Source: Stentor roeselii (lineage: Eukaryota; Ciliophora; Heterotrichea; Heterotrichida; Stentoridae). Taken from it: a stretch of DNA of 64,000 nucleotides. Position numbers and translations under genes: made by a program. The stretch covers positions 48,794-112,793 of the forward strand of contig RSEH01000158.1 in the NCBI GenBank assembly GCA_006503475.1, given 5' to 3'. Below are positions 27,546 to 38,800 of the stretch, piece by piece. Numbering within the stretch: the stretch's first letter is position 1; each line of letters begins with the position of its first letter. The notes under the pieces are model-generated. The model was given only the letters and a program-made list of their open reading frames with translations, searched no databases and had not been told where the DNA came from.

Positions 27546-28541
27546 CTATGTTTTAATTGCCACTCGACTAGGCCCGTTAGGCAAGACCAGAGCGAACCAC
27601 GGGTCAATCAACGCCTCTTCAGCTGAGATCCTTTTTTTTGCTTCTCTGGTCAAAAGTTTCTTGATAAGTTCTTTTGCCTGTATAGAAACACTTTCAAATT
27701 CCTTTTCTTTCAGAGAATATCTGCCTTTCAGTACTTTTTTAAAGATTTCATTCCTGTTGTCTCCTCGAAAGGGAGGATACCCGACGAGAAGAGTATGCAA
27801 AATAACTCCAAGACTCCACAAGTCACATTCAGGGCCGTAGTTCCCGTTGATGATCTCCGGAGCCACGTAATAAGGAGTCCCTACAACACTTGACATTCCT
27901 TTTTCACTAGAAAATCGCGTCGCTAGGCCGAAATCAACGATTTTTATCTCCGCGTTTTCCTTTTTCGTGTCAAATAAACAGTTCTCAGGCTTTAAGTCTC
28001 TGTGAGAAATGTTCAGTCTGTGCATGTGTCGAATGGCATCGAAAAGCTTGAACATCACGTTTGCTGCTTCACGTTCGGAGAACTTTCCTTTCTTTTCTAG
28101 TCTGTCGTATAATTCTCCACCGGAACAAAATTCCATTACTATGTAAAGGCTTTTGTCATCTTCGTAGACTTCGAAAAGCTTTATTATGTTTGGATGGTCT
28201 AGGGTTTTGAGAATTGTCAGTTCTCTTTGAATGTTTTTTAGCTCTTCTTTGGCTCTTTCTTTTAGAACGCTTTTTATTGCTACTTTTTGGTTTGGGTCTT
28301 TTTTTGAGATTCCGAGTTTTACTGTGCCAAACTTCCCAGTTCCTAAGGACTGTTTAATCTCATAATGATTAAAAATGCCTAGTTTTCAATTACTGTCAGT
28401 TATCACCAAGAGGCTTTGAACTGGTTCTTCATTTTTAACCACAGTTCCATTGACCTGGCCAGGTAATAAAGGTGACTGAGATATTCTATTCTCAATAGGC
28501 AAAATAACTTTTCCTAATTTTTTTGAAGACATGCAACCCAT
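27546..28541 (-). CDS. CDPK/CAMK-type kinase, N-myristoylated, lacking EF-hands
   Basis: Two exons join after removal of 28379-28393 (GTAATTGAAAACTAG), giving 326 residues. The chosen start gives MGCMSSKKLGKV, a myristoylation signal; an upstream in-frame ATG at 28592 would hide it. The kinase domain is complete: SLGTGKFGTVKLG, VAIK, HRDLKPENCLF, DFGLATRF, GTPYYVAPEII and DLWSLGVILHTLLVGYPPF. The motifs are closest to calcium-dependent protein kinases. The protein ends about 20 residues after the kinase fold, so the junction domain and EF-hands of CDPKs are absent and Ca2+ control must be lost or supplied by a partner. Likely membrane-bound. Confidence 0.92.
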
Positions 28542-28684
28542 TTTTATCCCTCTGAAGATATAATAACTATTTAAATTAAACAAGAAATTCAAGAATTATC
28601 CTAAATTCAAATAAATAACAACTAAACCTCAATTGATAAAAAAAATTCCTAAATCTTCATCATTTCCATTTCTTTCAAAAATAA

Positions 28685-29278
28685 ATGGAAGATTCTTATG
28701 ATTACTTAATGAAAGTACTCCTCATCGGTGAAAGTTCCGTGGGAAAAACCTCCGTCTTGCTGAGATACACTGACAAAGTCTACTCCTCCAGTTTTCAAGC
28801 AACGATCGGAGTTGATTTTCGATTAGCGACGTTAGAAAAACAAGGAAAAGTCCTAAAGCTCCAGTTGTGGGACACTGCCGGACAAGATCGGTATCGACGA
28901 ATTGTGAGTTCTTATTACCGAGGAGCCTCTGGAATCATTTTAGTTTACGACATCACCAACAGAGACTCATTTGAAAAGATTGAGTTTTGGCTTTCGCAGT
29001 GTCCAGTCACTGACTGTGCTAAAATTCTTGTGGGCAATAAAAACGACATGGAAAAGAACAGAAAAGTTTCTATTCAAGAAGGATTTGAACTTGCTCAGAG
29101 ACTTGGAATGGAGTTTTTGGAAGTTTCTGCTAAGGAGAATAAATGTATTGATGAGGTTTTTGATAGAGTTGCTGAGAATATGATCAAGAATAAGGTCAAG
29201 GCTTTAAATGCTAATGGGACTGTGCTTTCTGGACGTGCTGAGAAACTTGCAGAAACAAGGTGGTGCTGTTTTAATTGA
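28685..29278 (+). CDS. Rab-family small GTPase
   Basis: The 197-residue protein has all G motifs: P-loop GESSVGKTS, switch I ATIGVDF, WDTAGQDRYRRI (Gln kept, so GTPase-competent), GNKNDM and VSAKE. The switch II and RabF-like segments (YYRGASGIILVYDIT) mark it as a Rab, nearest the Rab1/Rab8/Rab35 group. The C-terminus ends in CCFN, a di-cysteine geranylgeranylation signal. It would act on vesicle traffic in the secretory or recycling pathway. The stop is TGA. Confidence 0.95.
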   Translation: MEDSYDYLMKVLLIGESSVGKTSVLLRYTDKVYSSSFQATIGVDFRLATLEKQGKVLKLQLWDTAGQDRYRRIVSSYYRGASGIILVYDITNRDSFEKIEFWLSQCPVTDCAKILVGNKNDMEKNRKVSIQEGFELAQRLGMEFLEVSAKENKCIDEVFDRVAENMIKNKVKALNANGTVLSGRAEKLAETRWCCFN

Positions 29279-29488
29279 AATAATAGCAGATTGTTGAATG
29301 ATTTAATATGGAAGAGAATTTCATTTAATATTAAAGTTGGGTTCAAACCACTTACCTAATAAACCTCATTTTTTGAATCACAGAAATATTCTCATTAAAA
29401 ATCTTTAAATAATCATCCAATCACTAAACAAATCCTTAAATTCTACATCAACTTCTAAACTATCTAAAAACTCTTAACAGTAAAAAAA

Positions 29489-31237
29489 ATGCAGTTATCA
29501 GAACTCGACCTATTCAAACTCTCTGAAAAATCACCGATCCACCTGAAGTCCTTAGACTCAATCTCAAAGACTCAATACAAAGTATGGAGCGGCTTTACAA
29601 AGTTCTTAAAAAGTGCAATACTAAAGAAACAATCTCCAACATCTTCCGAATTCGGTAAATTCATTCCATCATCTCCGACTCAGTTCATCCCATCAGTGGC
29701 ATTTCTGACATCATTAAAAGTGCAGTTCAAGTCCTCAGTTGACCAAGGTGTTGGAAGTTATCCAGAGAAGTCAATAAGCTACACGTCAATATCAGACGTA
29801 TGCAACTTAGACCGAGAGACAGTGATTTTATGTTTAAAAGAGGTTTTAAGTCAGTCATTCCTGCAGATTTCATCAGGACATTCAATCAGTCTGAACTTCA
29901 AAGTAGGCCATTTGAAGATTTCCAGGAACTGGGCTGAATTCCTTCCTTCCTCCGGGGACTGCTCAAGTGAAAAGAGCAATAGTTTAAGTGTTGATACGCC
30001 TCGATCAAGTCGTTTCAGTACTTTCAGCTCGTCTTCAAGTGTCCACCCTTCAAACCCGAACCCTCTGCACCAAGGGCCTTCGAATAACGTGAATAACTAC
30101 TACAGAGGACTGAAGTACAACTCAAATACGAGTCACTTGGCGCCAGTCGCGTTTTACACAGGACAAATTCATCCGATTTTTAACTTTCGGAACCGATTCA
30201 CTCGAAAACAAGCATTTGAACAGCCCATGTCTCCTGAAGAACTTTACAAGTTCCATCAAGAACAAATCAAAGAAAAGTCCAGGAAAAAGGAAAAGGAAAA
30301 AACTGTTGAAACCAATGAATTCATCAGATCTCAAAGAATCGTCAAGGAAAACATGAAAAATGAAAAAGAATTCAGGGTAAAAGATGAGTTTGATAAGAGA
30401 AAAGCTTATGAAACTGCGAATCTTCAACAAATTGATGAAAAAGTGCAGAGGAATATTGTTGAAAAAGAGCAAAAGAAAGGAGAGACTTATGATTATTTTC
30501 CTTTTGTACATGGAGATGAAGTTGAAGCCAAGACTAGAAGTTTAAACTTAGGGCTTAAGGAAGAAATGCAGAGTTATTTGAAAAGTGTTGAAACCTCACC
30601 TTTGAAGATCAGCAAAGAACCTATCGTGTCAGTGCCGAAGTTCCTTCAGTCCTCGGAATACTTGGATGTTAGAAGGACTCAGAACTCTCATGTTGAACAA
30701 ACTATGAAAGGAGCTTTAGACTCTTATCATAAAGAAATAAAAAATTTGGAAAAAGCCAGGGCAAGGGAAAAAAGAATGAAAGAAGAACAGGACTTGAATG
30801 ATGCAGTTTATTATAAATATCTTCAGGATGCCAGGAAAAAGGAAATTTTAGAGAATATTGAAGAGGTCAATGAACAGATCTTGGAAAATAATAAAAAGAA
30901 AAGGGAAGAAAGTGAGATGAAGAAAAATTTGTATAATACTAGCATTAAAATACCTGAGAATGAGTATGATGACTATTCGAAAAGAAGGAAACATTATGAA
31001 GAGTATCAGAAGTACCTGGTTGGACAAATTGAAGCTAATGACTCGAAAAATAAAAATCAGGCTCATAGGGAAAGAGATATTGATACTAAAATTATTAATG
31101 TTATGGAAAATAACATTGCTAAAGAAGATCATCAAGCACTTTTAAATGAGACTTATGCCAAAACACTTAATAAGGATATCTGGATGAAACAAATGGAGAT
31201 CAAAAACTTGGAAAAAGAAGTGGGCAAAGTGCTTTAA
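29489..31237 (+). CDS. CCDC81: CCDC81-like protein with two HU-like domains and coiled coil
   Basis: The 582-residue protein begins with two short alpha/beta units resembling the paired HU-like (bacterial IHF/HU-related) domains of eukaryotic CCDC81. Unit one covers about residues 28-85 (YKVWSGFTKFLKSAILKKQS, then SEFGKFIPSSP). Unit two covers about 95-155 (ISDVCNLDRETVILCLKEVL, then LNFKVGHLKISRN). A Ser-rich linker follows, then from about 245 a long charged coiled coil to the C-terminus. CCDC81 is reported at centrosomes and basal bodies. The HU-domain call rests on the G.F/G.L beta-arm pattern and is moderate. The G-rich 3' half contrasts with the C-rich 5' half. Confidence 0.65.
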   Translation: MQLSELDLFKLSEKSPIHLKSLDSISKTQYKVWSGFTKFLKSAILKKQSPTSSEFGKFIPSSPTQFIPSVAFLTSLKVQFKSSVDQGVGSYPEKSISYTSISDVCNLDRETVILCLKEVLSQSFLQISSGHSISLNFKVGHLKISRNWAEFLPSSGDCSSEKSNSLSVDTPRSSRFSTFSSSSSVHPSNPNPLHQGPSNNVNNYYRGLKYNSNTSHLAPVAFYTGQIHPIFNFRNRFTRKQAFEQPMSPEELYKFHQEQIKEKSRKKEKEKTVETNEFIRSQRIVKENMKNEKEFRVKDEFDKRKAYETANLQQIDEKVQRNIVEKEQKKGETYDYFPFVHGDEVEAKTRSLNLGLKEEMQSYLKSVETSPLKISKEPIVSVPKFLQSSEYLDVRRTQNSHVEQTMKGALDSYHKEIKNLEKARAREKRMKEEQDLNDAVYYKYLQDARKKEILENIEEVNEQILENNKKKREESEMKKNLYNTSIKIPENEYDDYSKRRKHYEEYQKYLVGQIEANDSKNKNQAHRERDIDTKIINVMENNIAKEDHQALLNETYAKTLNKDIWMKQMEIKNLEKEVGKVL

Positions 31238-31726
31238 AGATTTATTTAGTTTAAGTATTTTAATTATGAAATTATTTAGAAATACGGTTTTTGGAAGGTT
31301 TGACTTATAATTGTTAATTTTTAATAAAATACTTGATAGACTTGAATTAAACTCAAAGAGAATATCTCACAGGTAACCTATTCAATCAAACTTAATTTTC
31401 AATTAATGACAATTCTTCACTGCTTAAAATTTCTCCTGATCAATTAATCTCAATTAAACAAAAGAAAACTACATAAATTTCCCTAAAACAACATCCATCT
31501 CCCTAAAAAACTCCAACAAACAATCCCAAAATCTACAAGTTTTTCCCAGTAAATCAAAAAATCCTTCACAATAAACCCCTAACCTTCACTCTTCAACTCT
31601 CAATCCTCCAATCTCCTCTAAAAACCTCTAAAAACCCCCAAAAACCCCATCACCTAAACCTCTCTTAAAAAATCAATTAAAATCCTTTACCTTCCCTATA
31701 AGTCAATAATAATTCAATCAAGTTCA
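31238..31726. other. Intergenic, including a strictly G-free tract
   Basis: The 489-bp region has a 3' flank that is AT-rich and mixed, and a long 5' flank of CDC14 that is C/A/T only. No gene or RNA is seen. Confidence 0.6.
31550..31701 (+). promoter_or_regulatory. 152-nt G-free tract upstream of CDC14
   Basis: No G occurs on the plus strand from 31550 to 31701, immediately upstream of the CDC14 start at 31727. It holds C runs such as CCCCC and CCCC in an A/T background. It is the most extreme example of the G-poor 5' flanks seen throughout. Whether it acts as promoter, 5' UTR or nucleosome-excluding DNA is unknown. Confidence 0.6.
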
Positions 31727-33079
31727 ATGTCAGTTAAGCAGATCCAAGAAGAAACAATAGAAATCATTCCAAGTAATTCCTAAAAAGACAAGCTTTACTG
31801 GACCAACACAGACAAGCGATCTCAACCAAATAGTTTCATCTTTTCGACTGATCGAGATTTCCGGTACTTGCCATTCAACAACGACTTCGGCCCGGTAGAC
31901 ATAAGCCTGACCTTCAAGTACTGCAAAAAGTTAGAAACCATTTTATCCGACACAGAATCAACAGGAAAGCGTGTCTTCCACATGACCTGCAATCATCCTT
32001 CTAAAAAGTCAAACGCAGCTTACTTAATGGGAGCATTTTGCATAATCGTTTTAAAAAAACATTCATCTGAAGTCATTTCTCTCTTTTCCTTTATACCTGT
32101 TAGGTTTCGAGATGCTTCAGAAGGCCCATGTTTTTTTTTCCTCTCACTTGATGACTGCTTCGTGGCCTTGGAACAAGCGATTCGGCGGAACTGGTTTAGT
32201 TACTCGTCCTTCAGCACGAAAGACTATGATTTTTACGCGAAAGTCGAAAATGGTGACTTGAACTGGATCATTCCTCGTCAGTTCGTCGCGTTTTGCTCTC
32301 CAGCGGAAGACGGCTCAAGAAGACGAGGAAGACTTTCAGTTGAAAAGTACTGTTCGATTTTCACTAATATCAAGGTAAAAACAGTCATTCGCCTCAACAA
32401 GCCAAAGTACCTTCCAGTGAAATTCGCTGAAAGTGGCATCAATCACTACGACCTGCACTTTAAAGATGGAAGCACTCCACCTATTCAACTAGTCGATCGC
32501 TTTATTGACATCTGCAACTCTGAGAATGGAGCCGTCGCTGTTCATTGCAAGGCAGGACTCGGAAGAACAGGGACTTTGATAGGGTGTTACGCTATTAAAA
32601 TTTTCAAGTTTCCAGCAGCTGCCTTTATTGCCTGGTGCAGAATTTGTAGGCCTGGAAGCGTTTTAGGCCCGCAACAACAGTTTTTGGTTGACTATGAGTT
32701 TTCGGTTAAGAATAAAAAACAGTTCGTGCTTAATACGATTTCATTTGACTCGCTTAAAGCGACTCTTGGGGATAATCATCAGGGAAATAAACTCATGGCT
32801 GCCAAGTCGAGGAACTGTACTCCGAATCCAAGGCAAAAACGGGGAGTTTCTAAGAAGAGTAACCCGAGTAGTGAAAATAACTCGTTTGAGGACAACCTGG
32901 ATGATGTTAATAATGATGGGGAAGAAGAGGAGGTTAAGGAAGAGCCAAAGATTAAGACGAAGTTTATTTTAGAATTTCAGAAAATTATTACAAAGTTCTC
33001 GAAACCTGAAAAGCCTCAGATTGCTATGAGTAGGTCAGCTCGTAATTTGAATGCATATCAAAAAAGTAATCACAATTAA
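31727..33079 (+). CDS. CDC14: CDC14-type dual-specificity phosphatase
   Basis: The gene starts at 31727; removing 31773-31787 (GTAATTCCTAAAAAG) restores the CDC14 N-terminus (KLYWTNTDKRSQPNSFIFST) and a protein of 445 residues. Then come RDFRYLPFNNDFGPVD (the A domain hallmark) and the phosphatase B domain with VHCKAGLGRTGTLIGCY. The catalytic Cys is at about residue 269 and the P-loop Arg is present. The C-terminal 120 residues are basic/acidic and disordered, as in other CDC14s. CDC14 removes CDK phosphates from Ser-Pro sites at mitotic exit, and in many protists also works at basal bodies or cilia. Fully active-looking. Confidence 0.96.
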
Positions 33080-33300
33080 TATGGTTGTATGAGTAAATGA
33101 GGTTTTTGAAGGTGAATGGGTTAGAGATGGGTGAAGGATTGGTTTTTATTAGATATCAAGTTACTTTTCTTTATTATTTACACTGAAATTCATTTATTTT
33201 AAAATTATTGGGTGTTAGGGTGTTAACTCATCAAATCTTTTCCTTTCTTAAAAGCACTTAACCTACTCCAACTTTATTCTAATCACCGAATAGTTTAAAC

Positions 33301-35196
33301 ATGGGAATGAGAAGAAAAAACAAGTCATTCGATGCAAGACTTCACGAAAATCGCCGTCTAGCCCGGATCCAAGAGTCACCATTCGAAGGCTCAGACGACG
33401 AGCACCCAACAAAAAAAGGAAAAATTCTTCTTCCAAAGCTCTCAGAACATCCACTAGAATCATTAAATTTCTTCGACACATGGATGTACCAACTTTCAAA
33501 ATCCCCATCAATTTTCAAGTACTTCATCCGAAAAGCTTTAGCAAATCGAATCTTATCAAACCCAAAAGCAGAAAACATCGAAGGCCTTGCAAGTGAAATA
33601 GACAGAAACCCTTCGAATTTTTCAGTTCTTTCTAAAATGAACTGTGATCGTCAAGAGTCACAAGAAAATTTACATGATTTGAAGCAAAGTACAAGTATCA
33701 GAGAAGTAAAAAATTTGATTTCAAGAGCATCGATTTTAGTGAGTTCTGGAAATTTGAAAGGCAGTTATTTGGCAAGAATTTTAAATGCTGACAAAAATAA
33801 CTTGGGGTATTTGGACAGGTTCAGGGAAATCACTGGGACCACTGGGAACCTTACAAGAGAGAACTTGAGAGAATTTTTAAATAAAAGATATGCTGCTGAC
33901 TTGACAGAAGGGATTATTAAGTGGATTTATCCGGGCATGTCTTCGAATATCGAGAACTGGATCTTGAATATTCAGAAGTTTGTATCTTTACCTGATGAGA
34001 AACATTTTCGATTGGTTTTTGAGTTGTTTGATACAAACAAAGACCACTTTATCTGTAACAGTGATACTTTTCATATGGTTTTACTTGACCATAACAGACA
34101 TTTCACGCCAGATATCATTTCAATCACAAATAAACTTGAAGAAAAACTGCGAAATGAGTCTAAACTTTCGCCACCTCCCATCAAAATCTTGACTCCAGCT
34201 CAAAAGTTAAGACAGATAAACGAAGAGAAAAAAACCAGACATCTTCCAGTCTTCAAGCCAGACGCTCTGAACTTTGAAGAGTTTATTTCAGTGAGGTTCA
34301 AATATCTGAAACCTGTCAGTCTTATTGACATCATCGAGTACATCTCCGGGATCACCATCATTGACGTGGACCTGCCAATAAAAGTCCCAAGAAACAGAAG
34401 AAAAAGTGAAGACATTATCAAAGAAATGACTGAAAGTTACCAGTTTCGAGAAGAGATCTCAAAAGACTCTCAGTATAAATATTATCTTGAACTAAGTGAC
34501 TTGGTTAAAGCCTTTGGAATACGTGATGGTCTGGCCTTGCTCGAAAAGTTCAACGCGATGATCTGCAAAAGTTATGAAAATTCTCTAGTCTCGAAAAACT
34601 CAGTCGCTGAGGCCTGGCCCGGGTTTTTCGGGGTAGACTGTCAGTTTATTAATCAGTCGTTTTACCAGTTTTTGGCAGGACCTGAAAATCGCGATGTGAC
34701 AAAAATTTCCTTTTTGAAGAGACTGAAAATTCTTTTTGATGTAAGGAAAAATTAGAATGATTCACAAAATTTCTTCGCTTTTTGCATTTATGATAGGAAT
34801 AAAGACGGATTTATCACTTGTGATGAAATCAATGATTTGATGAATGGTTTGAGGGAAAACTCTTTTTTGCTTAGAGAATGTGTTATGTAAGGAGTAAAAA
34901 GAATTGCAAATGAATTTGCTGCAAGTATCTTTGGAAAAAGAGTCAAACCTATTAATAAGATTGATTATCAGAAGTTTTGTGAAATGATTCCTAGATCGGT
35001 TTTTATTGATGTAGATTTTAAGTAGGAATTCAGGAAGGCTTTGATTCAGGATAAACCGCAGAGGAGGAATTTGTGCTTTTTGAATGCTGATCAGCTTGAT
35101 GAACAAGAAGTTGAATATTTTTTGAATTTTTCTCATTTGAATAAAAAGATTGTTTTAGGAGAGGTTTCTTCTGATATTGTTGTTGAGACGAAATAG
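33301..35196 (+). CDS. EF-hand protein, four exons with three 15-nt introns
   Basis: The first exon (33301-34740) runs into a TAG, but removing 34741-34755 (GTAAGGAAAAATTAG), 34887-34901 (GTAAGGAGTAAAAAG) and 35011-35025 (GTAGATTTTAAGTAG) gives one frame to TAG at 35196, 616 residues in all. EF-hands are visible at DTNKDHFICNSDTF (weak, missing the 12th-position Glu) in exon 1 and DRNKDGFITCDEI (canonical) at the start of exon 2. The N-terminus is basic and disordered, and the centre is helical. No catalytic domain is seen; it is probably a Ca2+ sensor or cytoskeletal protein. That three nearby introns all fit the same consensus makes the model convincing. Confidence 0.88.
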
Positions 35197-35865
35197 CTGT
35201 GTAGATAGATTTTTTGGATTAGGTTTAATGAAAGAATCTTTTTTATAGGTTTATGTGTAAAATAATTTTAAGATTATGCTTAAAGATTAGAAGATTATTC
35301 TTTCGATCAGATTAATAACGGTGTTCAGTTGTGAAAAGTTTAGTATGAATTTTATTATCAGTGATATAATCTTCGCTCATAATTTCTGGATCTTTAGCAT
35401 ATTTTATTAGTGCCAATATATAAGGATATCTTTGTGATAGTTATAAATAATAAAATTTTCCTGAATACAGATATAAGTATCAAATTAAATATATATATTA
35501 AAATTACTTACAAATTGTAATATTGAAAGCTTATAATTAAAAATATTATCAATTATTGATATAAAAGTACCAATTAGACCAATATTAAATCTTCCTCATA
35601 ATTATACAAGAATTGATGATTTACTAAGTTCATATTATAAAAAGATCTGTAATAATGTTGAAGATTTTCTATTATATTCTTTCATATTAAAGAGTTCGTC
35701 AGTATTCCAATTTCTATTTAATAACAAAGGAATAATTTTCATTATCTATTTACTCTAAACTAACCTATACTCAAATTTTTAATTTATATATCAATCATAT
35801 TGTTCGGTTGTAAAGCTTCTAAAAAAAAATTATTTTATATTGAATCCAACTAATTATTACTCCAA
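35197..35865. other. AT-rich intergenic, no gene seen
   Basis: The 669-bp gap between two convergent genes is very AT-rich, with stops in every frame. No RNA gene or repeat was recognised. Confidence 0.5.
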
Positions 35866-38800
35866 TTAAAATTTAATTTCCCTTGTAGTCTCTCCAGGTC
35901 TAGCGATTTCATGAAACACTTGATAATACTTCGATCTTGTAATAATTTCCCCAAATCTCTTTGAAAACTGGAACCGCATAAGTACAGGAATAGCATTTTC
36001 TCTATCAACAATAAACCTATTTGGAGATCTTGATACTATCATCATCCAAATTAACATCAAAAATCCACACCCAGAAAATAAAATAATTGAGAAAAGTCGA
36101 TCTCTATAAAAAAACACAGAAACAATATTAATCAAAAACGTCCAAAGTGCCAAACTCAAGGCAAAGATCTGAGTAATATGAACTCGTTCATAGTTATAAG
36201 GTTTGATATAGATAGTAGCTAAAATCATGACTAAAAGCAAAAAAGAAATGCAGCATCCCATAATGAACTCACTATAAATCTCTACATTCACCTTAACCAG
36301 TACCAGAACTACTTGAAAGACACTTAAAACTGATAAAAAAGAGGCTTTTGTATGAATATTAAAATAAACTCTAGAGTCTTCCCAGCGATGTCTGTAGTAA
36401 ATCGAACAAAACAAAAATAATATCAGAGTCATTGCAGAAAATATAGAATAACCATAATGCTTTCCTTTGTAACAGTACTGAGAACAGTCCCTGAAGAAAA
36501 AAGATTCAAGCAAGTCATCACTCAAGCCTTCTTCACATCGAAAAATCTGAAAAAGCCCTAAAAATACCGGCATTAACATAAAATGCCCTAAAATTGGAAG
36601 AATGTAATTCGACCAAAATTCTAAAATTCCCATAAAATGAAAAAGTTTCAAATAATATCTTTCACTTACCAAGACAATTACTGAAAAAACTGAAAAATTA
36701 AGTGACCCGCCTAATAAAAACTTGTAAAATCTCCAAAATTCTTCAAATTTTAAATTATAAGCTGAAATAATGTTAAATCCTGGAATATAAGCGAAACTTT
36801 TTAAAGCTTTTGCATAAATACTTGATCTGGGATGCAAGGCAAGGATCTGAAAGAGTTCGAGTGCTAAGAACAGCATGGAAAGGTGGTCATAAAGAGTAGC
36901 ATAAGACTTCCGAGGCATGGGTTTTAAAGGATGATCAAATTTTCGTTTTAAAACACAAGAAATAGCGAGAGTGACGAGAAAATAAAAGCTTGAAACAATA
37001 TGGATTTGAAAAATTCCGTATTTTGATTTTTGTATTTTCTTGTCATAAACGCATTTTGCATCAGTTCTGTAAATTTTCGGAACATTGTCTTCTCCAGTCA
37101 TCCAAACTGGAGGGTTAATTATTTTCGAAGCAATGATAGCAAATCGATTTAAAGAAGCCATCGGAAAGATATCAATGCTTTTAGTACTTGAGTTGATTAA
37201 CAGTTGAGATATTCGAGTCTCATCTCTGTTTCTGTTGTTTTGATTAGGTATGAAGTAAACATCTCCTGAGCATCCAACAAACCTTTGAGTTCTCATCGTT
37301 TGCATTAAAATATGAGGTTCTTCATAATCCTCTCCTTTTTCTAAGATATATCTAAGAGAATTGCTTATAGTTAAAAATGCATCAAAAGTCAAGCACATAT
37401 TAATAACATTAGAATATCTTTTCTTTAACTCTCTTTCAACATTTTTTCCCAGTTCTCCCTCATATTCAGGTAAAGTTGACAGTAAAGCTCCATTAAGAAT
37501 TTCTTTTCTTTTACTCATGAATTCCTCTTCGATATCTTCTAACATAGATGAATATGCATTAAAGTTTGAGATAATAATTATATCTCCTTTTCGTAGTCCT
37601 ACATCATAAAAAGCTTCTAAAACCATTCCAGGGTTAGAGTAAATCATAAAGATTACTCTGCATCTTGTGTCTCTTAGATACTCGAAAAATTTTCTGTATT
37701 TTTCGAAGTCTTTTCTATTGTAGTTAAATGGGATCAGTCTATATTCTTCTGAGTTTATTAGTTTCAATCCCATTTGGTTGAAAATAATTAATGATTGTTG
37801 CATTAGGATTTTACTTCCGCTATCATCGCTGGAGATGAACAAGAATTCATGCCACTTGAAGAAATTTAGGATAGTCAGCATGTTTTGAATAAATACAATC
37901 ATGCTACCTGAGAGTTTTATAAACTCGGGGTACAGGGTTGAATTGTTTAAAGTATCTGAAAGCCCATGTGGCGAAACTTGAGGTAAAAACATTTTATAAT
38001 ATTTCAAACTTATCAAATTTCCCAAGGCTCCTCCTACATAAAACGCAGAAATATACGCTAATCCAGGACCAGAAGCATACCCAGCAAAACATGGAATAGA
38101 TTCAGTAAGATTAAAGTAAATATTTCCACAATTAGTTGAAACCAACTGAATTTCAAAGTTCTCAAGATAATTATTCGAGTTAATCAATTCCTGAGCATAC
38201 CTAGCTCCATAAAAATAAGTAGTAGTCAATAAATTATCCGGCATTCCATTAAGCTCCGCAGTTCCATTAGCGATCATGACAGGTAATTTCGTCTTAAAAA
38301 TCAAAATTTTCGATAACTTGTTCTTTCCAGGAAAAATCATTTCAGTGTCAATGACTACATCTTCTTCAACCAGTCCAACCCTCACCTTTCTTCCATCCTG
38401 CTGATTAAAAACCCAAAATTTTCCAAAACAAAAAGAACCAGGGCAGAGAACTCGAAGTTTTTCCAAGTGAAAAGGCGATACCTGCCTAGAGACCGATTCT
38501 AAAACTCCAAAGTAAAATTCTTCAATTGACTTAGAATCTTGACCTGCTTCTGTAGAAAGAATCAGAGACCCTTCCAAGTCAATTGAGTAGATACTTGAAA
38601 CTGTAAACAAAAAATAATTCCCGAATTGATTCATTTTCCTTTTCTTCAACAACCTGATCAGAAGTTCAAGGGACTGGCCTTGGTCAATCACTAATAAATG
38701 CTTCACTGCTGTGGTTTTCAGAAACCTTTTGATGAAAGTATCGAGAAATTCTTCAGTGATTTCGGAATTGTAGGCAAAAGATTTTATTTGAAATTCAGTT

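Noticed and set aside
35197-35865. Further exon of the EF-hand gene
   Set aside because: After TAG at 35196 the DNA is AT-rich with stops in all frames and no EF-hand sequence.
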